Both the position numbers and the translations under genes were made by a program. The notes beneath the pieces are model-generated. The model made no database searches and was not told the DNA's origin. It worked only from the letters and a program-made list of their open reading frames with translations. From assembly GCF_016093295.1 (NCBI RefSeq), contig NZ_JAEDAL010000003.1, positions 124,001 through 188,000 on the forward strand: a stretch of 64,000 nt of DNA, in the 5' to 3' direction. The stretch is from Inhella gelatinilytica. Lineage in GTDB: Bacteria > Pseudomonadota > Gammaproteobacteria > Burkholderiales > Burkholderiaceae_C. This document shows, one piece after another, positions 47,985-57,265 of the stretch; position 1 is the stretch's first letter, and every line of letters starts with the position of its first letter.

Positions 47985-50900
47985 TCAGCCAGCGCGCATG
48001 GCGCCGGCGACCTCACGCTGCTGAGGCGCGACCAGAGGCAAGCGGAAGCGGAAGCAGCTCCCCTGACCGGGCTCGGATTTGAGCTCGACATGGCCGCCCA
48101 GCACGCCCGTGGCGATGTTGTAGACGATGTTGAGCCCGAGACCGGTGCCGCCCTGTCCAATCTTGGTGGTGAAGAACGGGTCAAAGGCGCGGCGGCGCAC
48201 CTCCTCGGACATCCCCACGCCGTTGTCCTGCACCTGCAGCTCAAACCATCCGGGATCGAGCAGGCGGGCACTCAGCCACAAGCGGGGGCGCTCGACGCCT
48301 TCAAAGGCGTGCAGGTTGGCGTTCAGGATCAGATTGGTCAGCAATTGCCCCAGCGCACCCGGATAGGCATCCAGTTCCTGGCCCAGGTCGATGTCCACGG
48401 CCAGCTCGATGCGGGAGTGTTTGAGCTGGGGGCGCAGGACGGACAGCACGTCGTCGACCACGCCCTGCAACGCGAAGCGGCGTCGTTGCTCGCTGGTTTG
48501 GTCGGCCGACACTTGTTTGAAGTGCGAGACCAAGTCCGCCGCGTTGCGCAGGCCATTCAGCAGCAGGCGGCAAGCTTCCGTGGCGTCACCGAGGTAGCGG
48601 CTGAGATCGGACTTGCGCAGCGTGCCGGCCTCGAAGTGGCGCACCGTGTCACGGGTTCGGTCATCGAGCGTTGAGGCTGCGGTCATGCCCGTGCCGATGG
48701 GGGTGTTGAGTTCGTGGGCGACGCCCGCCACCAGCGAGCCCAGGGCGGCCATCTTTTCGGAACGGATCAACTCGTCTTGCGTGTGCTGCAGGCTGGTCAG
48801 GGCGGAGCTCAGGGCTGTGGTGCGTTCCTGCACGCGCCGCTCCAGGTCGGTGTTCAGTGACTTCAGTGCGGCCTCGGCTTGTAGCCGTTGGCTGATGTCC
48901 ACCACCACCACCAGGAAGCCGATGTCGGCGCCGTGGGCGTCATGCAGTCGGGTGAGCGTGTGGGAGACCTGAATGGGGGCGCCGGTGTCGATCCGGTGGT
49001 AGGTCCAGACGCGATGATGGCCGCCATCCAGACCGTCGGCCTGCCGTTCAAAGACCTCCCAGCGGGGTACAGGGCGATTGAGGACTGCGGACAGGCGTTC
49101 GGCTTCCGCCTGAACCTCCGCTTGGGGATGGAAGCGGCGGGACTGGGTTCCCAGGACCTGGCTGGCCTTGCAGCCGAGGATCTGCTCGGCACCCGGGCTG
49201 AAGAGATTGATGCGCCCCTTCAAGTCCGTGCTGATGAAGCCCACCTGGACCGCGGAGTCGAACATGGCTTGCAGCAATTGGGCGCCCTGGCGCTTGGCCG
49301 CTTCTGCTGCATGCTGCGCCGTCAGATCGACGGCGATGCCCAAGAAACCGGTCACGCAACCGTCCGCCGCCCGCACCTTGCTGATGGACAGCGAAACCGT
49401 GAGCTCCCGGCCTTCGCGCGTGCACATGGTCCAGGTCTGGGTGTCGCTGCCCTGAACTTGCGCCCATGCGGTGAAGGCATCGTGCTGGGTGATTTCCCGC
49501 CCCAGGATGACGGTCAATTCCGCCGCCCGCTGGGCGACTTCTTCGGGCTTGAAGAAGGTCTGGGGGTTGCGTCCGATGACCTCGGCGGCCGACCAGCCCA
49601 GCAGCCGTTCGGCCCCTCGATTGAAGACCGTGATTCGGTCCTCGGTGTCAGTGGCAATGATGGCCACGTCCACTGCGGCGTCAAACAATTCTTGCAAACG
49701 ATCCCGGGCCTCGGCCAGTGCCGCCTCGGTCTTGCGGATGGCTGTCATGTCGCGGCCGGTGCCGCGGTAGCCGACAAAGCGATTGCTGTTGTCGTAGACC
49801 GGCGATCCGGAGATGGAGACGTACAACACATCGTCGTTGGGGCCCCGCATCCGGTATTCAAAGTCCCGAAAGGCTTCGCGGCGCGCGTACACCGCCTTGT
49901 GGGCCTCCCAATCCACCCCCGGTAGAGCCAAAGTGCTGTCCCACCGGTGTTGACCAATGACCTGCTGCAGCGAACTCATGGAGTCCGAAAGGCCTTGGGA
50001 AACAAACGTGAAGCGTCCTTCGGCATCTTGCTCCCAGAGCCAATCGCTCGACAAGGCGACCAAGCCTTCAAAACGGGCCCGGGCCGCTTCGACTTCTGCC
50101 AGGGCGGCACGTCGCTTTTCCGACTCGTCGGCCAGTGCCTGGTTGCGTGCCACCAACTGCAGACGGCGCCGGCTCAGCGCCAGACTCATCAGCGTGAGCA
50201 AGAGCCCGCCCCCCAAGGCCCCCACAACGGTCCAGTCTGTCCAGGCGCTCACATGGCGCCATCCCAGCTTGGGCTCACCCAGGAGGACCCATTCCGCACC
50301 GGGTAAGCGGATCGTCAGTTGTTCGGCTTCTGGGCTGAGCGTTCCACCGTGCGTCCAAATGGGATCACCGACGGCTTGGGTGAGCGTGCGGGTGAAGACG
50401 CCCAACCGCAGCTCGTTGGTATCCAGGCGCGCCTGCGTCATGAACCGCTCCACATCGGCCACCAAGGACACCGAACCCCAGTAGCTCGGCCGCTCAGACG
50501 TGCCCAAAAAAATGGGGTTCCGCTGAATGATGCCGTGCCCGCCTTGAATCAACTTGACCGGCGCGAAGATGAGCGGTTGGCCGCTTGCCCGGATCTTCTC
50601 CAACTGCTGCCATTGCGCGGGCACCTTGCGGTAATCCAGCCCCAGCGCTTTCTCATTGCCCTCTAAGGGGTGCACCATCTGGATCACATCGCCGGGCGCC
50701 ACCACGACGTTGCGTAGTTGGGGGCGGTCTGCCTGCATCACCTCCACATAGCGGGCAAAGCGCTCGGACGTGATGCCGCCGTCGGTTCGGACCACCGAGG
50801 CCAGGCCCGCTGACAAATTGAACGTGGACTCCGCCACGATGGCCAATCGGCTTTGAGCCGCGGCCAGAGCCTGCCGCACTTCCAGGCGCTCCGCGTGGTC

Positions 50901-51014
50901 GAGCTGCTGGCGCCGGGCGTCGTGGACCGCCAGCCCGGCCACGCCGCTCATGAGCGCGACCAGGGCGCTGGGCCAATAGGAAAGCCAACGACGAAGGAGG
51001 GCCGGCACTGCCAT
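47985..51014 (-). CDS. Membrane CHASE-PAS sensor histidine kinase
   Basis: A 1009-residue inner-membrane kinase. TM1 is at about 16-32, a periplasmic CHASE-type domain at about 60-245 (RPQLRNVVVAPGDVIQMVHPLEGNEKALGLDY), TM2 at about 261-282. Three PAS/PAC domains follow (about 310-700). The kinase core has SLVAGVAHELNTPIG with the phospho-His, the N-box NLILNANLHA, DNGVGM and GGTGLGLNIVYN. No receiver is fused and no response regulator gene is adjacent. It lies 95 bp downstream of the HtrA gene. The ligand is unknown. Confidence 0.9.
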   Translation of the reverse strand: MAVPALLRRWLSYWPSALVALMSGVAGLAVHDARRQQLDHAERLEVRQALAAAQSRLAIVAESTFNLSAGLASVVRTDGGITSERFARYVEVMQADRPQLRNVVVAPGDVIQMVHPLEGNEKALGLDYRKVPAQWQQLEKIRASGQPLIFAPVKLIQGGHGIIQRNPIFLGTSERPSYWGSVSLVADVERFMTQARLDTNELRLGVFTRTLTQAVGDPIWTHGGTLSPEAEQLTIRLPGAEWVLLGEPKLGWRHVSAWTDWTVVGALGGGLLLTLMSLALSRRRLQLVARNQALADESEKRRAALAEVEAARARFEGLVALSSDWLWEQDAEGRFTFVSQGLSDSMSSLQQVIGQHRWDSTLALPGVDWEAHKAVYARREAFRDFEYRMRGPNDDVLYVSISGSPVYDNSNRFVGYRGTGRDMTAIRKTEAALAEARDRLQELFDAAVDVAIIATDTEDRITVFNRGAERLLGWSAAEVIGRNPQTFFKPEEVAQRAAELTVILGREITQHDAFTAWAQVQGSDTQTWTMCTREGRELTVSLSISKVRAADGCVTGFLGIAVDLTAQHAAEAAKRQGAQLLQAMFDSAVQVGFISTDLKGRINLFSPGAEQILGCKASQVLGTQSRRFHPQAEVQAEAERLSAVLNRPVPRWEVFERQADGLDGGHHRVWTYHRIDTGAPIQVSHTLTRLHDAHGADIGFLVVVVDISQRLQAEAALKSLNTDLERRVQERTTALSSALTSLQHTQDELIRSEKMAALGSLVAGVAHELNTPIGTGMTAASTLDDRTRDTVRHFEAGTLRKSDLSRYLGDATEACRLLLNGLRNAADLVSHFKQVSADQTSEQRRRFALQGVVDDVLSVLRPQLKHSRIELAVDIDLGQELDAYPGALGQLLTNLILNANLHAFEGVERPRLWLSARLLDPGWFELQVQDNGVGMSEEVRRRAFDPFFTTKIGQGGTGLGLNIVYNIATGVLGGHVELKSEPGQGSCFRFRLPLVAPQQREVAGAMRAG

Positions 51015-51109
51015 GATGGCCCCACGCTAGCACGGTCGGGCGCGACCGGCGAGTCGGGCTTGACCCAGGAGCGCTCAGTTCGCGAAGACCACCTGCGTTG
51101 CGCGAAAAA

Positions 51110-52240
51110 TCAGTCGCCTGCGCGCAACTGCACCCCGACCTGGCGGCGTCGCCCGTCGCGTTCCACGGTGAGGCGAACCTGATCCCCCGCCTGGCGTTTT
51201 TCCAGTTCGTTCAGCAGGTCGTCGAAGTCTGCGACGGGGGTGTCGTTCACCGCCGTGATGACGTCGCCCGCTTCAATCTGACCGTTGCGGTTTTGGCTGA
51301 AGGGCCGCAACCCAGCTCGGGCCGCTGGCCCTTGTGCCGTCACGCCCACGAGCGCGACCCCTTTGGGCAAGCCCATGCGCCGGCGCAAGGTGGCGGTCCA
51401 CCGTTCATCCAGGGGCGTAATGCCCAGGACCGGGCGCACGAAGCGACCATCCCGAATCAGCCGGGGGACGATGCGGTTGACTTCATCCACGGGAATGGCA
51501 AAGCCAATCCCGGCGCTGGCGCCACTGGGGCTGTAAATGGCCGTATTCACTCCGATCAGACGCCCTGCCGAATCCAACAGGGGCCCCCCCGAGTTTCCCG
51601 GATTGATCGCCGCATCGGTCTGGATCGCGCCCCGAATGCTGCGCCGGGTCACCGATTCGATCTCGCGATTGAGGGCGGAAACTATTCCGGTGGTCAGGGT
51701 GAAGTCCAGTCCAAATGGGTTGCCAATGGCATACACCTTTTGACCCACTTGCAGGTCCCGGCTGGTGCCGATGGGAATGGGCGGATGTTTGCTGGCGGGC
51801 CAATCGACTTTGAGGACGGCGAGATCGCGGTCCGGGAAAGCTCCCACCACCCGCGCCGCCCACTCACTCTGGTCGGCCAGCGTGACCTTGACCCCTTCCG
51901 CGTTTTGGACAACGTGGAAATTGGTGACGATGTGCCCACTCTCATCCCAAACAAATCCCGAACCGGTTCCTTGGGGAACTTCCCGCACGGGGTTGGAGAA
52001 GAAGTCCCGCTGAACGGCGGTTGTCGTGATGTGGACGACCGACGGGGATACCGTCTTAAAAACACGGATGTGATTGAGCTCGTCGGCCTCAAAAGCCCCC
52101 CGCTGCAAGACGGGCCGGGGTTGGGCGTCGGGTTTGGTCTGGGCCCAGGTGGGCCAAAGCCAAGCGGCACCCACCAGGGCGGCAGCACTCAAACCGAGGG
52201 CGGTGAGGCGAGCTGAATGGGAAGGGGCGGTCATGGGCAT
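51110..52240 (-). CDS. HtrA/DegP-family trypsin-like serine protease
   Basis: A periplasmic protease of 376 residues. The catalytic triad is His109 (TNFHVV), Asp139 (RDLAVLK) and Ser217 (GNSGGP). An N-terminal hydrophobic segment (about 12-34) is a signal peptide or anchor. Only one PDZ domain follows (about 265-370), as in DegS or AlgW rather than DegP. It may act in envelope stress signalling. Two ATG codons (52240, 52234) are possible starts. It follows the DUF2788 gene by 25 bp. Confidence 0.92.
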   Translation of the reverse strand: MPMTAPSHSARLTALGLSAAALVGAAWLWPTWAQTKPDAQPRPVLQRGAFEADELNHIRVFKTVSPSVVHITTTAVQRDFFSNPVREVPQGTGSGFVWDESGHIVTNFHVVQNAEGVKVTLADQSEWAARVVGAFPDRDLAVLKVDWPASKHPPIPIGTSRDLQVGQKVYAIGNPFGLDFTLTTGIVSALNREIESVTRRSIRGAIQTDAAINPGNSGGPLLDSAGRLIGVNTAIYSPSGASAGIGFAIPVDEVNRIVPRLIRDGRFVRPVLGITPLDERWTATLRRRMGLPKGVALVGVTAQGPAARAGLRPFSQNRNGQIEAGDVITAVNDTPVADFDDLLNELEKRQAGDQVRLTVERDGRRRQVGVQLRAGD

Positions 52241-52265
52241 GCAATTGAGGCCGGGAGGCGGGTTT

Positions 52266-52478
52266 TCAAGCGGCTCCCAAGAACCACTTGATCAGCCCCT
52301 TGAGGGCAAAACCCAAGAGACCAAAACCCAGGGCCAAGAACAGCACAAAGGTTCCAAATTTCCCGGCTTTGGATTCGCGTGCCAACTGGGCAATGATGAA
52401 CACCATGTAAAGCATGAAGGCTCCGACCCCAAAGGTCAGGCCAAACTGGGCGATTTGTTCTTCGGTGAAGCCCCCCAT
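52266..52478 (-). CDS. DUF2788 family small membrane protein
   Basis: A 70-residue protein with two predicted helices (about 12-30 and 43-66). The sequence FGVGAFMLYMVFIIAQLARESKAGKFGTFVLFLALGFGLLGF is the DUF2788 core in its parts: LYMVFII, ESKAGKFGT, LALGFGLLGF. Function is unknown. Its start codon directly abuts the DUF2189 stop with no gap, and the HtrA gene follows by 25 bp. Confidence 0.85.
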   Translation of the reverse strand: MGGFTEEQIAQFGLTFGVGAFMLYMVFIIAQLARESKAGKFGTFVLFLALGFGLLGFALKGLIKWFLGAA

Positions 52479-53261
52479 TTAGCGCCGCTCCTCCAGGGCC
52501 GAGGCGTCCACCAGATCGGCATAGGCATGCCAGCTGGCATGGGCCAGCCAGGGGCCGATCACGATCAAGCCCGCCAGCAGCGTCGCCATGCCCAGCAAGC
52601 TGAGCAGGACCAGGGTGCCGGCCCAGAGCGTCAGGGTGCCCGGAGCGGCCAACACCACGCGCCAGCTGGTGAGGACTGCGGCCCAGAGGCCCACACGGCG
52701 ATCCAGCAGGAGCGGGATGGAAATCACGCTACTGGCATACACCGGCGCGGCAAGCAGCGCGCCCATCATCATCCACAGTTCCAGCAAGAACCCCTCTGGC
52801 GCCAAGACCACGATGCGGACGAAGTCGGCGGGTGTTTGAATGGGCGCCGGGGACAGGACCGTGAATAGCGCGGCCGACGTTAGCACCCACCCCGTGCCGG
52901 CCAGGGACAGCAAGAGGCCAAAACCAATCAACACGGGTTTGTTGGGTTTCCACAAAGCCAGTGCCATGCTCAAACCCGTCGGCTGACCGCGGGAGCGGGC
53001 CCGGCTGATCGCATAAAGCCCCGTTGCGGCAATGGGGGCGACCAGCAAGAACCCAGTAAAAGCCCCCGCCAGCATCCAAAACTGGTGATGGGCGACGGCC
53101 AACAAGAGCCAGCCGAAGATGGCCATGAGCGCACCATGGAACAAACCGGTCACGGGATAGGCGCAGAAATCCAACCACCCGCGACCCAGCCAGTGGCGGA
53201 TCTGTGCGGGGTGCGCAGGGCGCAAGCGAATGTCCAGGGATTGGGCCAGGGCAGGGCTCAT
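52479..53261 (-). CDS. DUF2189 family membrane protein
   Basis: A 260-residue polytopic membrane protein with about six helices. ALAQSLDIRLRPAHPAQIRHWLGRGWLDF at the start, then GWLLLAVAHHQFWML and TGLYAISRARSRGQPT, are typical of DUF2189. The family has no known function. The start MSPALAQSL at 53261 overlaps the M48-like gene by ATGA; the frame continues upstream inside that gene. Confidence 0.83.
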   Translation of the reverse strand: MSPALAQSLDIRLRPAHPAQIRHWLGRGWLDFCAYPVTGLFHGALMAIFGWLLLAVAHHQFWMLAGAFTGFLLVAPIAATGLYAISRARSRGQPTGLSMALALWKPNKPVLIGFGLLLSLAGTGWVLTSAALFTVLSPAPIQTPADFVRIVVLAPEGFLLELWMMMGALLAAPVYASSVISIPLLLDRRVGLWAAVLTSWRVVLAAPGTLTLWAGTLVLLSLLGMATLLAGLIVIGPWLAHASWHAYADLVDASALEERR

Positions 53262-55114
53262 GGGCTGAGTAAATCCAGGGGCTGAAGGGGATCCTGCAAG
53301 GGGTTGAAGCCCACTTGCACCGGCAAGATCCGGCAGGGGCCGGGTAGCAGCGTGTCGTCCTGGGACAGCTCGTCGCAGAGCGCCTGCGCGCGCAGGCGGT
53401 CCAATCCGGGCAAATCCAGCACCAAGACATAGGCTCGGAGCCACAGAAACTCGGGCAGGACTTTGCGGGCGAGCCACGCCCGTTCAATGGCGGGCTGCCG
53501 ACGCAGGGTGAGGAGCAGCCTGTCTTGTTCCAGCTTGCTGAGGTCGGGCGGGCCACTGTGTGTCAGAGGTTCGCCGTCCTGCAACTGCGTGTCGATTCGC
53601 AAGTGTTCGGCCTGCACCGTGGCTTGCAGATTGCGCCAATGACGGAGTGCATCGACATCCCGGACGGGGTTTTCCAGCGCGTCCACCATGCGTGCCGCCG
53701 CCCATCCTTTGTCGGTCGGGCTGATCTCGAACAAGCGGGTGGTGAGGGCGAGGCTTTGCGGCCGGTCCAAGGCTTCCAAGGCCTCCGCCAAGCCCTTGAG
53801 GGCCGCTGCATGTTGGGGGCGCTGGGCCAAAGCTGCCATGAGCGGCCCCCGAACATCGGCCTTGGGATCGAGTCCGAGCGTGAGTCGGGTCCATTCCGTC
53901 AACTCGTCGGCGCTTTGGGCGGCGTGTGACCAATGCGACTGTTGTTCGCGCCATCGCAACAGGGTGCCGCGATAGGCTTGCCAGCGCTGGGCGTTTTGCT
54001 GACCCCACTCCCGATCAAAAGCCTCGATCGCACGCTGCAGGCTGGCCTCCTCAATGAGCTTGCTGGCAGCCGACTGTGAGTGCGCCGGGAGCGAGCGCTG
54101 GGCATGGGGGTCCAGGCTTTGAAGGCGGGTGCGAAGACTGGGCTGCGGATCGGCCTCCGTTTCGTCTCGGCGCCACAGCGCGGCCAGGGTCTGGCGGGCG
54201 AACACGGGTGGCAGGGGTTCGATGAGCTTGCGCTTGAGGGCTCGATGGGGACCCTTGGGCGTCTCATGCCGCTGGGCGCGCAGCCACAGCCAGGGCCAAA
54301 ATGCCTGGTCCATCCAGGCTTTTTTGAGCGCCGCCTCCTTGAGCGCGGCCTCCCAGATGTCGGGGCCCACCCGCTTCGCGACGAGTCGGTCCGCCATGAG
54401 CACCTCGTATCGCACCAGTGGCTGGGTTCTGGCCAAAAAACGCGGCGCCAGCCACGCGTAAAAGTGGCGCGTGGGCTGTGCAATCCATCGGCGGTCATGG
54501 GCCAGCTGCTCGGCCACCCGTTGCACCAGTTCGCGCTGCAGCACCATGCGAGCGGTGAAGCGTTCGGGCCGACGCCGCAACCGGCACACGGCCAGGCCCA
54601 CCAAGGCCAGCAGACGGCGGCGTTCCAAGGCCATCAACAGCGGCAGCCCAATCAGCAGGGTGTGGCGTCGCGAACCCAGCAGGCCCCAGCGGCGGCGTTG
54701 CACCAGGCGGACCTCAAACTCGGTGCTGAGGTGAACCTCGTTCAGCGGCTCAGACAGAAAAAACTGCTGCAGCCGATCCAGACCTTCAAACAGCCCGGGC
54801 GCGGCTTCTCGCGCCAGCACCAGGCCCTCCGGCTTGGGCAACCGAACGCCCAGCGGCACCAGTGCGGCGAGCAACGTGACGGTGCCGGCCAGGGCCGCGC
54901 CGATCGCGAACAAGAGGCTCAGGACGTCGGAGGCCCCGGAGATCAACCCCGAAAACCCCCAACCCAGGAGGATCGCGCCCCCCGCGAGACCCGCCCCCAT
55001 GACCGCATGCGGGAGGGCGGCCCAAAGCGCGGTTTCCCGACTGAAGTGATCGGGTTGGGCCCGGTAGGCCGCTTCGCTGCGACGAACCTGATCTTGAAAA
55101 GTTGAGAGTTCCAC
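53258..55114 (-). CDS. M48-like membrane protein lacking the zinc-protease motif (probable pseudoprotease)
   Basis: A 618-residue protein with two N-terminal helices (about 36-58, 64-88). Its layout follows large M48 metallopeptidases: QRRRWGLLGSRRHTLLIGLPLLMALE precedes the usual active site, ALAQRPQHAAAL and EFLWLRAYVLVLD match the C-terminal half. At the active site, HExxH is replaced by Leu174-Ala-Val-Cys-Arg178, and the third ligand Glu is Val238, while Asp242 remains. The rest of the frame is intact, so this is not a pseudogene. Alignment is from memory of the family. The stop overlaps the DUF2189 start. A scaffold or regulatory role is inferred. Confidence 0.7.
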   Translation of the reverse strand: MELSTFQDQVRRSEAAYRAQPDHFSRETALWAALPHAVMGAGLAGGAILLGWGFSGLISGASDVLSLLFAIGAALAGTVTLLAALVPLGVRLPKPEGLVLAREAAPGLFEGLDRLQQFFLSEPLNEVHLSTEFEVRLVQRRRWGLLGSRRHTLLIGLPLLMALERRRLLALVGLAVCRLRRRPERFTARMVLQRELVQRVAEQLAHDRRWIAQPTRHFYAWLAPRFLARTQPLVRYEVLMADRLVAKRVGPDIWEAALKEAALKKAWMDQAFWPWLWLRAQRHETPKGPHRALKRKLIEPLPPVFARQTLAALWRRDETEADPQPSLRTRLQSLDPHAQRSLPAHSQSAASKLIEEASLQRAIEAFDREWGQQNAQRWQAYRGTLLRWREQQSHWSHAAQSADELTEWTRLTLGLDPKADVRGPLMAALAQRPQHAAALKGLAEALEALDRPQSLALTTRLFEISPTDKGWAAARMVDALENPVRDVDALRHWRNLQATVQAEHLRIDTQLQDGEPLTHSGPPDLSKLEQDRLLLTLRRQPAIERAWLARKVLPEFLWLRAYVLVLDLPGLDRLRAQALCDELSQDDTLLPGPCRILPVQVGFNPLQDPLQPLDLLSP

Positions 55115-55157
55115 GGGCGTGTGGGTTCGAGCAAACCGTCAATGTAGCAAGGGCACA

Positions 55158-55871
55158 ATGCCCATCCCCATGCAAACCACAACTCGTTACGAACGCTTGG
55201 ATGCCTTGCGAGGGCTGTGGATGCTCTGGATGGTGGCGTTTCACTTCGCTTTTGACTTGGCTCACCTGGGCCTGATTACGGCCAATTTCTATGCCGACCC
55301 GGTGTGGACGGGCCAGCGCACCCTGATCTTGTCCGGTTTTTTGGTGATCGCTGGCGTGAGTCAAGGTGTGGGGCAGCCCCAAGGACCGCGGTTTTGGCGC
55401 CGTTGGGCCCAGGTGGCGGGCGCGGCAACGCTGGTGAGCTTGGGATCGGCTTGGATGTTTCCTCGCTCCTGGATTAGCTTTGGCGTTCTGCACGCGGTGG
55501 CGGTGATGCTGCCGCTGGTTCGATGGGGGCTGCTGAAGTTACCCTCGGGTGCGCTGTTGATGGGCGCGGTCGTCGCCGTGGCGCTGCCGTGGTGGGTCGC
55601 GCATCCCGTGTTTAACAGCCGCTGGTTGAACCCCTTGGGGTTGGTGACGCACAAGCCCATCACGGAGGACTATGTGCCGCTCCTGCCCTGGGTGGCACCG
55701 GTCTTGGTGGGGTTGGCTTTGGCACGCGCACCGGTGTTTTTGCGGGCGATCCGAGGGCGAGCGCCCGCGGCCCTGGTCAAATGCGGCCAATGGCCGCTTT
55801 CGGTCTACTTGTTGCACCAGCCCCTGCTGCTGGGCTTGATTTATCTCTACCTGATGGCGACGCGTTCATGA
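55158..55871 (+). CDS. DUF1624 / heparan-alpha-glucosaminide N-acetyltransferase-like membrane protein
   Basis: A membrane protein of 237 residues with about seven helices. [29 protein letters not shown] carries the R-x-x-x-L-D-x-L-R-G and FHxxFDL signature of DUF1624. The ATG at 55158 follows AAGGG at 55149-55153; a second ATG at 55170 is possible. The stop overlaps rlmB as ATGA. Acyl transfer to a surface sugar is the family suggestion; no acceptor is known. Confidence 0.8.
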   Translation: MPIPMQTTTRYERLDALRGLWMLWMVAFHFAFDLAHLGLITANFYADPVWTGQRTLILSGFLVIAGVSQGVGQPQGPRFWRRWAQVAGAATLVSLGSAWMFPRSWISFGVLHAVAVMLPLVRWGLLKLPSGALLMGAVVAVALPWWVAHPVFNSRWLNPLGLVTHKPITEDYVPLLPWVAPVLVGLALARAPVFLRAIRGRAPAALVKCGQWPLSVYLLHQPLLLGLIYLYLMATRS

Positions 55872-56632
55872 CCGATTCCCCTCGCAAGGTGTTGTACGGC
55901 TTTCATGCGCTGTCCACCCGACTCAAGATTGCGCCGGAAACCATTGAACTGGTTTTGTTCGATGCCAGCCGTCGCGATGCGCGCATGAAGGGCTTATTGG
56001 CGCGGGCGACCGACGCTGGGCTCAAAGTCGTGGAGACGGAACCGCTGCAGCTGGATCGATTGGCCCGCACCGATCGCCATCAAGGCGTGGTGGCCAAGGT
56101 TGAGCCGCTCAAGCAGCAGCACTCCCTGGACGATTTGCTGGACGAGGTTTCCGCGCGTGGCGAGAAGCCCTTGCTCCTGGTGTTGGATGGGGTGACTGAC
56201 CCCCACAACCTGGGGGCCTGTCTGCGCGTGGCGGATGGCGCGGGGGCCCACGCCGTGATCGCGCCACGGGATCAAGCTGTGGGGCTCAATGCCACGGTTG
56301 CCAAGGTCGCCAGTGGTGCTTCGGAGTCCGTGCCGTACTTGATGGTGACCAATTTGGCGCGCACGCTGAACGAGCTGAAAGAGCGTGACATCGTGTGCGT
56401 GGGGACCTCCGATCAAGCCGAGGGCTCCATCTACCAGTGCGATGCCGTGTCCGGGCAGGGGGGGGGTGTCGCGTGGGTCTTGGGCGCCGAGGGCAAGGGC
56501 CTGCGTCAGCTCACCCAAAAGACCTGTGACCGCCTGGTGTCCATTCCGATGCGAGGTGCGGTTGAAAGCTTGAATGTGTCGGTGGCGGCCGGCATTTGCC
56601 TTTACGAAACCCTGCGCCAACGGGAGCTCTGA
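55868..56632 (+). CDS. rlmB: 23S rRNA (guanosine-2'-O-)-methyltransferase RlmB
   Basis: A SPOUT methyltransferase for G2251, 254 residues. It starts [14 protein letters not shown] and has [38 protein letters not shown]-like [13 protein letters not shown], and [17 protein letters not shown], the three SPOUT motifs. The ATG at 55868 is coupled to the DUF1624 gene. Confidence 0.95.
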   Translation: MTDSPRKVLYGFHALSTRLKIAPETIELVLFDASRRDARMKGLLARATDAGLKVVETEPLQLDRLARTDRHQGVVAKVEPLKQQHSLDDLLDEVSARGEKPLLLVLDGVTDPHNLGACLRVADGAGAHAVIAPRDQAVGLNATVAKVASGASESVPYLMVTNLARTLNELKERDIVCVGTSDQAEGSIYQCDAVSGQGGGVAWVLGAEGKGLRQLTQKTCDRLVSIPMRGAVESLNVSVAAGICLYETLRQREL

Positions 56633-56635
56633 ACC

Positions 56636-57265
56636 ATGTCCGTCATTGCCGTTAAACATCCTTTGGTCCAGCACAAGGTGGGCCTGTTGCGGGAAGCCGA
56701 GATCTCGACCAAGAAGTTTCGGGAGTTGACCCAGGAGGTGGCCCGACTGCTCGCGTATGAGGCCACGGCCGATTTCCCGACTGAAACGGTCACCCTGCAG
56801 TGCTGGAGTGGGCCGACCGACGTGCAGCAAATCGCAGGCAAGAAAGTGACGGTGGTGCCTATCTTGCGCGCGGGCCTGGGGATGCTGGATGGGGTGCTCG
56901 ACATCTTGCCCAATGCCAAGGTGTCGGTGGTTGGTTTGGCTCGCGATCACGAAACCCTGAAACCCGTGAACTACTTCGATCGATTTGTCGGGGATTTGGA
57001 GGCCCGGACCGCCCTGATCATCGACCCGATGTTGGCAACGGCGGGTTCCATGATTGCGACCATCGACCTGCTTAAGCAGCGGGGGTGCCGAGACATCCGC
57101 GCGTTGGTGTTGGTGGCTGCGCCGGAGGGTGTGGCAGCCTTACAAAAGGCCCACCCGGAGGTGCGCTGCTGGGCGGCGGCCATTGACAGCCACCTGAATG
57201 AGCAGGGCTACATCATTCCGGGCCTGGGGGACGCCGGGGACAAGATCTTCGGCACCAAGGAATGA
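56636..57265 (+). CDS. upp: Uracil phosphoribosyltransferase
   Basis: Salvages uracil to UMP with PRPP, 209 residues. [23 protein letters not shown] and [25 protein letters not shown] (the PRPP loop) are characteristic, with the C-terminal [13 protein letters not shown]. It lies 3 bp after rlmB and overlaps the penicillin-acylase gene by ATGA. Confidence 0.97.
   Translation: MSVIAVKHPLVQHKVGLLREAEISTKKFRELTQEVARLLAYEATADFPTETVTLQCWSGPTDVQQIAGKKVTVVPILRAGLGMLDGVLDILPNAKVSVVGLARDHETLKPVNYFDRFVGDLEARTALIIDPMLATAGSMIATIDLLKQRGCRDIRALVLVAAPEGVAALQKAHPEVRCWAAAIDSHLNEQGYIIPGLGDAGDKIFGTKE

Noticed and set aside
54080-55105. Open frame of 341 codons opposite the M48-like gene
   Set aside because: Gln/Arg/Gly-rich shadow; the minus-strand frame has clear M48-like homology and membrane helices.
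53258-55114. Treating the M48-like gene as a frameshifted pseudogene
   Set aside because: The frame is open over 618 codons, conserved segments lie on both sides of the lost motif in the same frame, and the ATGA junction is intact.
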